Part shown: piece by piece, positions 29,821 to 39,942 of the stretch
How positions within the stretch are numbered: position 1 is the stretch's first letter
Layout: every line of letters begins with the position of its first letter
Assembly: GCA_030432875.1 (NCBI GenBank)
Contig: JAUILP010000013.1
Coordinates: 1-64,000 of the forward strand
Direction of reading: 5' to 3'
Length of the DNA stretch: 64,000 nt
Source of the DNA: Oligoflexia bacterium
Lineage (GTDB): Bacteria; Bdellovibrionota_B; Oligoflexia; Oligoflexales; JAGOVF01
Position numbers and translations under genes: made by a program
The notes under the pieces: model-generated
Seen by the model: only the letters and a program-made list of their open reading frames with translations
What the model was told of the DNA's origin: nothing
The model's database searches: none

Positions 29821-30531
29821 ATGAAGATAATTTTACTTGCCGCTGCATTGATTTTTATTAGCGCACCACAGCTGCTCGCACAAGATGATTTGATAGGTGG
29901 GGCTTTGTTTAGCTGGATGTACCAGCCGCAAACGGGTGAATGTATCGCCTCCCGCAACACGGCAGACCAGAACAAGCTTAAGAAGCTCGGATATATAGAA
30001 GCGACTACCCCCTGTGAAGATGTGGACACGCCCATTCCCGTGAGGCTATTGGCTCAGTGTGAGGTCGTTGATTCCACGCCAGGCAATATTGTTAGGAACA
30101 TCGCGATATACGGAGCGTTTGAAGCGAACACCGACGCCCTTATCGGAATGAGTGTTATCGGTAATTATGATGATGCGGCAATGACTGAAAACAACGTAAT
30201 TCTTGGTTTTATGCCCCTTGAGGAGACTCGCGCCGATTTTCCTAATGATTTTAATACGATATCGCATCAAGTCGCAGCTGATTTTACAGAGGCAACCTCT
30301 AAAAACAATGTGACGTTTGTGTTGGGAAAATATGAAAATTTTATTCCTCAATGGGTAATAACACGAAAAAATAATTCAAAGCCCAATTTAACAGAAGCAC
30401 TCACCACATATTCAATTCAATTTTTCCGCGAAAATGAAATTGAGTGGTGGCACCCTAAGTCTTACATATTTGACACATGCGTTTTAACAAATGACTATTT
30501 AGAACTCGCCGCCAAAAGCCAAGAGATGTAA
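29821..30531 (+). CDS. Secreted protein of unknown function
   Basis: Signal peptide MKIILLAAALIFISAPQLLAQ; intact 236-aa ORF, terminator downstream. Confidence 0.6.
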   Translation: MKIILLAAALIFISAPQLLAQDDLIGGALFSWMYQPQTGECIASRNTADQNKLKKLGYIEATTPCEDVDTPIPVRLLAQCEVVDSTPGNIVRNIAIYGAFEANTDALIGMSVIGNYDDAAMTENNVILGFMPLEETRADFPNDFNTISHQVAADFTEATSKNNVTFVLGKYENFIPQWVITRKNNSKPNLTEALTTYSIQFFRENEIEWWHPKSYIFDTCVLTNDYLELAAKSQEM

Positions 30532-30621
30532 GACTAAAATGGGTCTGCTTTTTGCTCGGCAAAGTTCGATAGGATGGGTAGAGTGGCACCCCTAGCGAAG
30601 AATTAGAGTATAAGCCAGGTG

Positions 30622-30665
30622 CACATGAGACCATAGTGAAAGCACGAGTTTCATGTGTTTTTTTT
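30622..30665 (+). terminator. Likely Rho-independent terminator
   Basis: CACATGA...TCATGTG stem followed by a T-run. Confidence 0.65.
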
Positions 30666-30682
30666 GGTAAAAGGTGTTGATT

Positions 30683-31666
30683 TCAATTTGCTAGTGCGTA
30701 GCTATCAATCCAAGTTTTAAATTTTCTCACGTCTGTGTAAACAGATTCAGACCGGCCATCACAAGACATATTACCCCGACTCGTCGCCCCAATGAGAAAA
30801 TATTGGGATATTCCACTAATAGTTTCGGCAATAAAAGCTGGACCTCCTGAGTCACCTGAACAGGCGGATTTTCTTTTGTCAGGACCAATGTATATTTCTT
30901 TTGCGACAGAACTTGCCCCCGAAAGGAGAGACGAGACCTTTCTTAAAACGTTGTTCCCGTAGGCTTCATAGGTTTTTGTTGCAAAACTATACACGGTCTT
31001 ATTTGCGCCAAAACCCGCTAAAAGTATAGATTCGCCCCGAAATAATTTTGCCTCATTTCCGAGAATCGGTGCTCCCACGACCCAGTCATCAAAGGCTTCT
31101 TTTACATGAACTAAACCAATGTCATTAAGTGGCGCGACTACCTTTAAGGAGACAGTTAAGACCTTATCCATAAGTTCATTATCAAAATCTGGGTGAGGGA
31201 TCAAATCACCTTTTAAGGCGACCCGTGCGCTATACGTTCCGCTAGGATCACCAACTAAAGCAATAACAACGGGCTCGACAAGGACCCCCATATCGCGAAA
31301 ACCGGACTTGATTAAATCATATTCACTACGAAATCCAGCGACACAATGCCCTGCGGTGATGATCCAATTTTTTTGGTAAACCGTACCAGAACAAAAGCTT
31401 GAACCCGGCAGCACTTCTATACCTTTCGCATGAATCACGCCGAAAAGAAAATTCACGGTAGACCGGTAAATAAAATCATTTTCACTTGATAAATTCGCGT
31501 CATTTACAAAGTCTGCTGGTTTAATGATAGTGCCCCCAACTATATTAACTTTGCTGTCTTCTTGAGTTACCGTGAGGTCTGGGTGAAAACCACATGAAAG
31601 AGCGAAAAACAAACTAAGGCTCAGAGCAAAAGAGTTCCTATATAGCGTCTTAAGATTCATATACAT
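30683..31666 (-). CDS. Trypsin-like (S1) serine protease, lipoprotein
   Basis: Lipobox FALSCGF; WIITAGHCVAG, NDIGLVHV, KSACSGDSGGPAF. Confidence 0.9.
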   Translation of the reverse strand: MYMNLKTLYRNSFALSLSLFFALSCGFHPDLTVTQEDSKVNIVGGTIIKPADFVNDANLSSENDFIYRSTVNFLFGVIHAKGIEVLPGSSFCSGTVYQKNWIITAGHCVAGFRSEYDLIKSGFRDMGVLVEPVVIALVGDPSGTYSARVALKGDLIPHPDFDNELMDKVLTVSLKVVAPLNDIGLVHVKEAFDDWVVGAPILGNEAKLFRGESILLAGFGANKTVYSFATKTYEAYGNNVLRKVSSLLSGASSVAKEIYIGPDKRKSACSGDSGGPAFIAETISGISQYFLIGATSRGNMSCDGRSESVYTDVRKFKTWIDSYALAN

Positions 31667-32047
31667 TGCTCCTCAAGGAATTGCTTTTTTGACAAAAAGC
31701 GGATTTTTTTTAAAAAAGAGGTCTTAAGAGCAAATCTAGTTCAAATTGGCCCGTCAGTCAATATATTTGCTCAAGATGCCTGGAGATGACTTTTGTTTGT
31801 CATTCCGCTCCAGACCACTTTACACGCGTGAAAAAAAAATTTACATCTTTTGAATCGAAACAGTTTTTTAGCTAATTGACAATAAACCATGTAGTTCACT
31901 TAAGCCTTAAGGAGAACCCATTAGACGGCACACTCGCCTCAATTTAAAGCCAAGAGCTGATATGACTGGACTAAGCGGAAAAAAAGTTTAAACCTATTTA
32001 GCAGGAAAATGCTGCCCCCTAAATTCCATAAGATATAATTTAATTAT

Positions 32048-32908
32048 ATGCGTTTAATCACCAACAGCTGGCCTTGCCTAACTTTTACCGCCATAATTCT
32101 TTGGAGCTTTTTAGCTCTACTCAGTAGCAACATAACGCATTTGCCTCCCCTTGCCTCTTTGGGTATTTTATTTTTAATTGGTTCATTGCTTTCAATTAAA
32201 AGTTGGCGCATTTGGATAAAGGATGTACGCCTACTTTGCATTGGGTCCCTTGGCATTTTTGGTTATCATTATTTTTTGTTTTTAGCATTCCGAAAGGCTC
32301 CCATCGTCCAAGCAAATCTCATTAACTACTTGTGGCCTGTTTTTATTGTGATGTTCTCACCCCTTTTTTTTAAGGGTTATAAATGGCGTTTTCAGCATGC
32401 CTTTGGAACAGCATGCGCATTTTTTGGTGCTGGCTTAGCGATAGCTGACACCCAGAGCATCGCATTCAATCATATGTATTGGCTCGGCTATTTATTTTCT
32501 TTTTGTGCCGCAATTATCTGGGCTCTTTATTCACTATGGACTAAAAAACAAGCTTCAATGCAAACGGAACTTGTTGGTGGTTTTTGCCTAGTATCAAGCT
32601 TACTTTCTTTTTTTCTCCACGGAGTTTTTGAAAATGCCCTTCCCCCAATTTCTTTTACAGATGCCGCCGTGCTTTTAGTTTTAGGCCTTGGTTCTATGGG
32701 CATTGCTTTTTATGCCTGGGATAAAGCCTTAAAATTGGGGGACCCCCGCATCATAGGATCGCTTTCTTACTTGACACCCATTCTGTCCTCGTTTTGGCTT
32801 TTGGCATTTGGAGATAAAAACTGGACACCGGGACTATTAATTTCAGTGTTTTTTGTGGTTCTCGGCGGTAGCATAAATTTGGGCAAGCAAAAAATCAATG
32901 CGGATTAA
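32048..32908 (+). CDS. EamA/DMT-family transporter
   Basis: About 10 TM helices; PIVQANLINYLWPVFIVMFSPLF, GIAFYAWDKALKLGDPRIIGSLSYLTPILSSFWLL. Confidence 0.88.
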   Translation: MRLITNSWPCLTFTAIILWSFLALLSSNITHLPPLASLGILFLIGSLLSIKSWRIWIKDVRLLCIGSLGIFGYHYFLFLAFRKAPIVQANLINYLWPVFIVMFSPLFFKGYKWRFQHAFGTACAFFGAGLAIADTQSIAFNHMYWLGYLFSFCAAIIWALYSLWTKKQASMQTELVGGFCLVSSLLSFFLHGVFENALPPISFTDAAVLLVLGLGSMGIAFYAWDKALKLGDPRIIGSLSYLTPILSSFWLLAFGDKNWTPGLLISVFFVVLGGSINLGKQKINAD

Positions 32909-33047
32909 TTGGATCCTCATATTTTCGGGAAGAATGAGCGCAAGGGCCCTCCGCTACCTCAGAAGGAAGCTCTAAAGGATAGACTTCGTTTTTCTTTGAG
33001 CCCTTCTTAGAGGCCCATTATTGCCCAAGATCGACGGAAAAACGGTA

Positions 33048-33368
33048 TCAATCGAAATGATCTTCTATCAAGCTGGTGAGCTTGGCAATACCTTTAAACC
33101 CAATAAGCTTTGCCTTCAATTCTTGATCCTTAAAAACAAAAAAACAGGGCAGAACATCAGTATCTGCAGTTTCTAGCATCTCTGGAAATTCTTCAGCATT
33201 GATTTGGGCAAACACGAGATCTAGGGAACTTGAAAATTCTGCCTCAACTCTTTCTAGCGCGGGCTCTGAGAGCTTACAGGCTCCGCACCCCGGCTTCCAC
33301 AGTTTAAGGAAGACATTTTTACCAGAGTCTAAGTTTTCTTCGAGGTCTAGTGGCGTCCAGTCAAGCAT
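33048..33368 (-). CDS. Thioredoxin-like protein
   Basis: FLKLWKPGCGACKLSEPALERVEAEF with CGAC active site; DVLPCFFVFKDQE. Confidence 0.85.
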   Translation of the reverse strand: MLDWTPLDLEENLDSGKNVFLKLWKPGCGACKLSEPALERVEAEFSSSLDLVFAQINAEEFPEMLETADTDVLPCFFVFKDQELKAKLIGFKGIAKLTSLIEDHFD

Positions 33369-33599
33369 AAAATCCTCTGCTATATTAATATTTGAAAAAC
33401 TAACGTGCTTTAACTTTGCCTATGACTGATGATTTTTTCAAGATTTAGATCATCATTGCTTTAAGCTCTTTCAGCTATACCCAAATGACCAACCCTGAGA
33501 AGCCCTAAAAGAATAATTTGAAGTCAGATACCCATTGCCCTTGACATAAAACTCTTGATATCATTCCATTTTATGTTATCACCCTTAAGGAATCCCTCC

Positions 33600-34319
33600 A
33601 TGGAATATTATGACCTCATCGTCACATATGGGGCCCAATTTATTGATTTTTTTATCCACTTGGACCAGCACCTTGCAAGCCTAGTTGCTAACTTTGGCTT
33701 TTGGACCTATGCCATTCTCTTTCTCATCGTTTTTGCTGAAACAGGGTTTATAGTCACCCCATTTCTGCCGGGAGACTCACTACTCTTTGCCATAGGAGCC
33801 ATAAGCGCCCTAGAGTCGAGCAACCTCAATGTTTTTGCCATGGCCCTTACCTTAATAGTGGCCGCCATACTCGGAGATTTTGTCAACTATTCCATAGGTT
33901 ACCGCATAGGCCCGCAAATCTTTAAAAAACCAGGTTCCCGCCTATTTAACCCGGAACATCTCATAAAAACTGAGCTTTTTTACAAAAAACATGGTGCTAA
34001 GACTATTGTCATTGCGCGTTTTATGCCCATCATCAGAACGTTCGCACCATTTGTCGCGGGCATTGGAAAAATGCCTTACCGCCGCTTCAGCCTCTTTAAT
34101 ATCTTTGGTGCCGTGACTTGGGTTCTGATCTTTATTTTTGCGGGCTTTTATTTTGGCAATATCCCCACGGTTAAACGCAACTTTACTCTGGTCATTTTTG
34201 CCGTGATTGCACTTTCGGTCATGCCCCTCTTTTTTGCCTGGCTTAAGAGTCAGCGAGAAAACAGAAGCCAAAATAAAAAAATTACGGCAAAAAAAGCCCA
34301 ACCTAAACCTCTAGAATAA
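33600..34319 (+). CDS. DedA family membrane protein
   Basis: FAETGFIVTPFLPGDSLLFAIG, FYKKHGAKTIVIARFMPIIRTFAPFVAGIGKMPYRRF; ATG at 33600 preceded by AAGGA. Confidence 0.92.
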   Translation: MEYYDLIVTYGAQFIDFFIHLDQHLASLVANFGFWTYAILFLIVFAETGFIVTPFLPGDSLLFAIGAISALESSNLNVFAMALTLIVAAILGDFVNYSIGYRIGPQIFKKPGSRLFNPEHLIKTELFYKKHGAKTIVIARFMPIIRTFAPFVAGIGKMPYRRFSLFNIFGAVTWVLIFIFAGFYFGNIPTVKRNFTLVIFAVIALSVMPLFFAWLKSQRENRSQNKKITAKKAQPKPLE

Positions 34320-34408
34320 TATAACTTTCACGAATACCTCGCGTTTATTCGCTTACGCTCCGAGGAGTGTATTAAATAATATACGACTTACTTGAAAAGA
34401 GGTAACGG

Positions 34409-34774
34409 ATGGAAAAACGAAAAGCCCTGGTAAATTTACCCATTCAGTTTAAAAATCGCCGCGTACAAGATCGTTTAAGATTAACCGGCTTGATGCCAGG
34501 ACGCATAAAAAAACTCGCTGACGAATCATTTATCAGTTGTCGCCCGGTTGATATTAGCATTGGAGGTATCGGTATCCTCACATCAGATATTCTAGATGTT
34601 GGCGAACTCCTCGTTTTAGATACCCCAAACCAAAAAGTTACCTTGAAGGTTGAATGGATTAAGAAAGATTTTGGCAAATTTGAACTCATTCGTTATGGAC
34701 TCACCTTGGTTGGTGATGAAAAAGTCGATTTGCAGGAACTTTTTAAAGTTGGAAAATGCTTAGTTCTTGCTTAA
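34409..34774 (+). CDS. PilZ-like domain protein
   Basis: CRPVDISIGGIGILTSDILDVGELLVLDTP; LTLVGDE. Confidence 0.65.
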   Translation: MEKRKALVNLPIQFKNRRVQDRLRLTGLMPGRIKKLADESFISCRPVDISIGGIGILTSDILDVGELLVLDTPNQKVTLKVEWIKKDFGKFELIRYGLTLVGDEKVDLQELFKVGKCLVLA

Positions 34775-34983
34775 ATTTTTGATACATTGCTTTGCCGGGA
34801 CCTAATCCCCTATATATGCTAAAAACTTAAGCCTTTGCCACCTGGGTGCGATACCAAATCTTAAGATCATAAAATTGTGCTCAGGCGACTTACCCTGTAT
34901 ATTTTTCCAGAAAATCCTGCTTTTTTCTTGTTATCTGCCTTATGATGAGTTCGTGCGTTTTTTTGGTCTAAAAGGAAGTCGCC

Positions 34984-37758
34984 ATGGCCCAAAGCATCCG
35001 ATGCGAAGGGATTACTACCCACAATTTAAAAAATATCGACATTGATTTTCCAATAGGACTGATTACAGCCGTTACCGGACCTTCAGGTTCGGGCAAAAGC
35101 TCTTTAGTCTATGACACCCTTTACGGAGAATCATATCGCCGCTACATTGAAAGTCTCTCAAGTTATGCGCGGCAGTATTTGACAAAAATTGTAAAAGCAC
35201 CCTTTAAAAAAATAGCAAATCTCCCCCCAAGCATCGCTCTAAAACAGGTCCGCCACTTTAGTAACCCGCGATCGACCTTAGCATCCCTAACAGAATTAGA
35301 TGATTTTTTGCGTGCAATATTCGCGGCTCACGCGCAAATTGTCTGTCCGACCTGTGGAAAACCTGTGCAAATAACCCATGCCCATCAAGTGTTCCCCTCA
35401 TTGCCATCCGAGCTTTTGGGTCAAAAAATAGCAATCTTAGCCCCTCTGGAATTTCTTACCGCACTTGACCCTGAGCAAATACCCCAGATATTGAGTTCTC
35501 AAGGCTTCAACCGTTTTTGGCATCCCCAGCAGGGTTTTTTTACCCAAACAGAGATGTCACCCCAACAGGATGAACTGCATGATTTTTTTGTCGTTGTCGA
35601 CCGAATCGTGCTTAAAGAAAATGAAAGATTTCGTTTTGAAGAAGCCGTTCGGCTCGCTTTTAAAATAGCCAAAGGTAAAGTGTCCATACTTTGCGCTAGT
35701 ACCCTGCATCAATTTACCAATGAGCTCAGATGCCTGCCGTGTGACACACTTTTTCCCAGCCCCTCCGTTGCCCTTTTTTCACCTGATCACCCCCTTGGCG
35801 CCTGCACTCAATGCAAGGGTTTTGGTCTTGAACCTGAACTGGCAATGGATAAGATAATTCCCGAAAAAAGCCTCTCCCTAGAAACCGAAGGGGTCGCCGC
35901 TTGGAACTTTGGCTCCTGCAGAAATTGGTATGAACTAGCTATTGAAGCCGGTAAAGATGTTGGCGTTAAAGCCTCCACACCCTTCACCTCTTATACGGCA
36001 AAGCAGTGGGAATGGCTAACTCAGGGAAACCAAGAGGTATTTCCAGGTATGGTCGGTTTTTTCAGCTGGCTAGACACGAAAAGTTACAAAGCCCACTATA
36101 GAATTCATGCCAGCAAGTTTAAAACTTATAGAACATGCTCCTCTTGTGATGGGTTTGGCCTCAATGAACTTTCGCGATGTTACAAGATCAGTGGTTCACA
36201 TTTTGGCAGTCTCATGTCACTGAATCTGCGTTCCCTAAATGCGTGGCTGCAAGACTTGAAAACGCACCTCATCAGATCCAGCTCAGGAGAAAGCACCCTG
36301 ATAACATTGGAAGACTTGCTTGAAAGAGTTGCGATAACCCTAGAGCTAGGCCTAGATTACCTGTCCCTGAGTCGCAAAACCCGGACGATGTCCGGCGGGG
36401 AATTTCAACGCGCCTGTCTTGCCAGAAGTTTAGCGTCAGGATTAAGTGACACTCTTTACTGCTTGGATGAACCAACCACGGGTCTACACCTCTTAGATAG
36501 TGCGCGCCTCATAAAAATCATCCGTAGGCTGCGTGACCTGGGCAACACCATTATCGTGGTTGAACATGATGCCACCGTGATAAAGGAAGCAGATCATATT
36601 GTTTGCCTTGGGCCAAAGGGTGGCTCTGAGGGAGGACATATAATGTATCAAGGACCTAGCGGGGGAGAGGCCCCAATTTCCCCACCAATACCAGTGCAAA
36701 AAACAGTACTGCCCCCAATTAAGACTCAAGCCGCCGAACAAACCTGGTTGACCATTAAAGACTCGCGCCTTAACAATTTGTGCATCAATGAAGTGCGTTT
36801 TCCCTTAAACACATTAATCGGGATTTGCGGCGTAAGTGGAAGTGGTAAAACCAGCTTGATCCACGGTTGCCTTTTTAATCTCCTAAACAAAGATGGGGGT
36901 GACATTGCCCTTGAAAATAGCGAAGATTTAGGGGTTCTCCTTCGCGAAAATTTTTCTCCCCAAACGCCCATCTCCATCCAGCTCATCGACCAAAAGCCTC
37001 CGGCCCGTTCTAGTCGTTCTTCAGTAGCGAGCTATATCGGAATATGGGACTGGATTCGGGATATTTATGCACGCACCCCAAAAGCCAAAGCCCTTAAAAT
37101 CCCCAAAAGTTACTTCAGCTTCAACTCGCCTGGTGGCCGCTGTGAGGCCTGTGAGGGAAGAGGCTGGACATCAGAGGATTTGTCATTTTTAGGTGAAATC
37201 AAGCAAAGCTGTGATATTTGCTTAGGAAAGCGTTTTTCCAAATCAGTTCTTAATGTTACCTACAATGGAAAGAATATTGCGGATATTCTCGACCTGACCG
37301 TAAATGAAGCTGAGAATTTTTTCGTCGAAGAACCAAATATCTGCGCAAAAATTTCCACCGCACGAAAACTCGGCCTGGATTACCTCATTCTGGGTCAAAC
37401 CACCAGCGCTTTATCTGGCGGCGAAATGCAGCGGCTCAAACTATTTACCTCCCTTGACATAACAAAAGAAAAAGATAGGACCAGTAAAAAAATCCTCATA
37501 TTAGATGAGCCCAGCGTGGGACTGGCTGATAGCGACCTTATCCCTATATTTGAAGTGCTAGCTCACTTGGTTAAAGATCTAGACTATACCGTCCTCATAA
37601 TTGAACATAACTTACTCCTTTTGTCCCAGTGCCAGTGGCTTATAGAGCTTGGCCCAGGCTCTGCAGAAGCGGGTGGAAAAGTTGTTTTTCAAGGGTCCGT
37701 TGCCGAGGCTATAGAAAGCCCGCACTCACGCACCGGAGAATTTTTAATAAAAATCTAG
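34984..37758 (+). CDS. uvrA: UvrA-like excinuclease ABC subunit A, divergent
   Basis: GPSGSGKSSLVYDTLYGESYRRYIESLSSYARQYL, CPTCGK, MSGGEFQRACLARSLASG, GVSGSGKTSLI, CEACEGRGW...CDICLGKRF, LSGGEMQRLKL. Confidence 0.85.
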   Translation: MAQSIRCEGITTHNLKNIDIDFPIGLITAVTGPSGSGKSSLVYDTLYGESYRRYIESLSSYARQYLTKIVKAPFKKIANLPPSIALKQVRHFSNPRSTLASLTELDDFLRAIFAAHAQIVCPTCGKPVQITHAHQVFPSLPSELLGQKIAILAPLEFLTALDPEQIPQILSSQGFNRFWHPQQGFFTQTEMSPQQDELHDFFVVVDRIVLKENERFRFEEAVRLAFKIAKGKVSILCASTLHQFTNELRCLPCDTLFPSPSVALFSPDHPLGACTQCKGFGLEPELAMDKIIPEKSLSLETEGVAAWNFGSCRNWYELAIEAGKDVGVKASTPFTSYTAKQWEWLTQGNQEVFPGMVGFFSWLDTKSYKAHYRIHASKFKTYRTCSSCDGFGLNELSRCYKISGSHFGSLMSLNLRSLNAWLQDLKTHLIRSSSGESTLITLEDLLERVAITLELGLDYLSLSRKTRTMSGGEFQRACLARSLASGLSDTLYCLDEPTTGLHLLDSARLIKIIRRLRDLGNTIIVVEHDATVIKEADHIVCLGPKGGSEGGHIMYQGPSGGEAPISPPIPVQKTVLPPIKTQAAEQTWLTIKDSRLNNLCINEVRFPLNTLIGICGVSGSGKTSLIHGCLFNLLNKDGGDIALENSEDLGVLLRENFSPQTPISIQLIDQKPPARSSRSSVASYIGIWDWIRDIYARTPKAKALKIPKSYFSFNSPGGRCEACEGRGWTSEDLSFLGEIKQSCDICLGKRFSKSVLNVTYNGKNIADILDLTVNEAENFFVEEPNICAKISTARKLGLDYLILGQTTSALSGGEMQRLKLFTSLDITKEKDRTSKKILILDEPSVGLADSDLIPIFEVLAHLVKDLDYTVLIIEHNLLLLSQCQWLIELGPGSAEAGGKVVFQGSVAEAIESPHSRTGEFLIKI

Positions 37759-37912
37759 GGTTTATCCGGAAAGTTTCAAATACTGCCCCTTTTTTTTCGC
37801 GGGGAATGACCCTATCTTTTCGGGCAACAATGGTATATAAATTTTGAGATTGTAAGTTAACTATCGACTCTTAGAGCACGGCGAGCCTAATGATAAAGGC
37901 ATAAGGAGCATC

Positions 37913-38737
37913 ATGAGTAGAGAACCCACAAAAACAGGCGAAGCGGTGACTATTCTTACTCTTAAAAAAGCAAAACGAGAAGGGCGCAAAATCTCAATGG
38001 TGACATGTTATGATGCTACCTTTGCTCGGCTGATAGACCAAAGTTCTATTGATTGTATCCTCGTTGGCGATAGTCTTGGCAATGTTATTATGGGACTAGG
38101 GAACACCCTCGGCGTCACGATGGAGCATATGATCCACCACACGCGTGCGGTGAGTCGCGGAGCACACCGTCCGCTACTTTGTGCTGATATGCCTTTTTTG
38201 TCTTATCATATATCACCTGAGCAGGCCTTAACCAATGCGGGTAGACTTATTGCAGAGGGCGGGGCTGCCTGTGTCAAACTTGAAGGAGGGGAGGAAGTCG
38301 TCCCCCAAATCGAAAAAATCGTATCAGCTGGGATACCCTTGATGGGACATATTGGCCTTACGCCACAAAGCATCCATGCTATAGGCGGTTATAAAGTCAG
38401 AGGCAAGGGTGATGAAGAAGCGCGAAAAATGATGGATGATGCTTTAAAAATTGAGGCAGCCGGAGCTTTTGCTCTTGTTCTTGAAATGGTTCCGGCCCAT
38501 TTGAGTGAAGCTATCAGTAAGCGTCTTTCTATCCCCACTATTGGCATTGGTGCCGGGGGCGAAACAGATGGGCAAGTTCTTGTTTTACATGACTTACTTG
38601 GCTTAGACGCACAGTTCAATCCCAAGTTTTTAAAAAAATATATGGACGGGTCACACCTTGTGCTTGAAGCATTAAGGAATTATGATACCGAAGTTAAACA
38701 ACAAAAGTTTCCAGGAGTGGAACACAGTTTTTTGTAA
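37913..38737 (+). CDS. panB: 3-methyl-2-oxobutanoate hydroxymethyltransferase
   Basis: MVTCYDATFARLIDQSSIDCILVGDSLGNVIMG...DMPFLSYHISPEQALTNAGRL...VKLEGG...GHIGLTPQSI. Confidence 0.96.
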   Translation: MSREPTKTGEAVTILTLKKAKREGRKISMVTCYDATFARLIDQSSIDCILVGDSLGNVIMGLGNTLGVTMEHMIHHTRAVSRGAHRPLLCADMPFLSYHISPEQALTNAGRLIAEGGAACVKLEGGEEVVPQIEKIVSAGIPLMGHIGLTPQSIHAIGGYKVRGKGDEEARKMMDDALKIEAAGAFALVLEMVPAHLSEAISKRLSIPTIGIGAGGETDGQVLVLHDLLGLDAQFNPKFLKKYMDGSHLVLEALRNYDTEVKQQKFPGVEHSFL

Positions 38738-38752
38738 AGGTATTTTTAAACA

Positions 38753-39862
38753 ATGAGTCAAAAGAGAGATTATTACGAGGTCTTAGGGGTTGCTAAAGGT
38801 GCGAGCAAAGATGAAATCAAAAAAGCTTACCGTAAGATCGCCATGGAAAACCATCCCGACCGCAACCCCGGCAATAAAGAGGCCGAAGAAACCTTTAAAC
38901 AAGCTTCCGAAGCTTATGAAGTTTTATCTGATGAGAACAAACGCAGTGTGTATGACCGCTATGGCCATAGTGGCCTCGGTGGCCAAGGTTACCAGGGATT
39001 TTCCGATGTCCAAGATATTTTTGAGAGTTTTGGCAGCATCTTCGAGGAATTTTTTGGCTTTGGTTCTCCTGGAGGTGGTCGTGGACGACGGCGCGGTCCC
39101 AGTAGGGGCGCTGATCTCAAATACCCCTTAACCGTAAGCTTTGAAGAGTCCGTCAGGGGTGCCGAGAAGGAAATTGAGTTTGAACGCCATGAACTCTGTT
39201 CTCCGTGCAGTGGTAAAGGAGCACAACCAGGTAGTGGGCACAAAAAATGCACCACATGCGAGGGCTATGGCCAGGTTCGCCGCTCCCAAGGTTTTTTTAG
39301 CATTCAAACACCTTGCAATGTTTGCGGTGGTAAAGGCTCTGTTATTGAAAAACCTTGTACAACCTGTCGCGGTGTTGGCTTCAACCTAAAGAAACGAAAA
39401 ATAAATGTCAAAATCCCTCCTGGCGTAGACACAGGAGTTCGCTTAAGGGTGTCCAATGAAGGCGAACCCTCTCCAGAAGGTGGTCAAAATGGCGATCTGT
39501 ATGTTTTTCTAGAGGTTCAGGAAAGCGACACCTTTGTGCGCGAAGGTTATGACTTATTTCTGCACCAAAAAATAAGCTACCCTTTAGCAGCGCTGGGAGG
39601 CCAAATTTCCGTTCCCACTCTTGATGAAGAAACAACTATTGAGGTTCCTAGTGGCACCCAACATGGAGACCGCCTCACATTAAGGAATCAGGGGATTCCG
39701 CAAATTAAGGGAGTAGGTAAGGGAGATCTTATTGTTATTTTTGAAATCGGAGTTCCCAAAAAAATCTCTAAAGAGCAAAAAGAATTACTTGAAAAACTTG
39801 CCGCCCTTGATGGTGAGAACATCGGCTCTGGTGGTTTTTTTCAGCGTATATTTGGAGATTAA
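38753..39862 (+). CDS. dnaJ: Chaperone DnaJ
   Basis: J domain with HPD, G/F region, CXXCXGXG-type zinc repeats ([32 protein letters not shown]). Confidence 0.96.
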   Translation: MSQKRDYYEVLGVAKGASKDEIKKAYRKIAMENHPDRNPGNKEAEETFKQASEAYEVLSDENKRSVYDRYGHSGLGGQGYQGFSDVQDIFESFGSIFEEFFGFGSPGGGRGRRRGPSRGADLKYPLTVSFEESVRGAEKEIEFERHELCSPCSGKGAQPGSGHKKCTTCEGYGQVRRSQGFFSIQTPCNVCGGKGSVIEKPCTTCRGVGFNLKKRKINVKIPPGVDTGVRLRVSNEGEPSPEGGQNGDLYVFLEVQESDTFVREGYDLFLHQKISYPLAALGGQISVPTLDEETTIEVPSGTQHGDRLTLRNQGIPQIKGVGKGDLIVIFEIGVPKKISKEQKELLEKLAALDGENIGSGGFFQRIFGD

Positions 39863-39942
39863 GAGGTGGGGGGAAGAACATAATTCCTCTTTCCTTATGC
39901 CTTATTTCTTGATCTTAGGTGAACAAGAATATTTTTCCTAAG

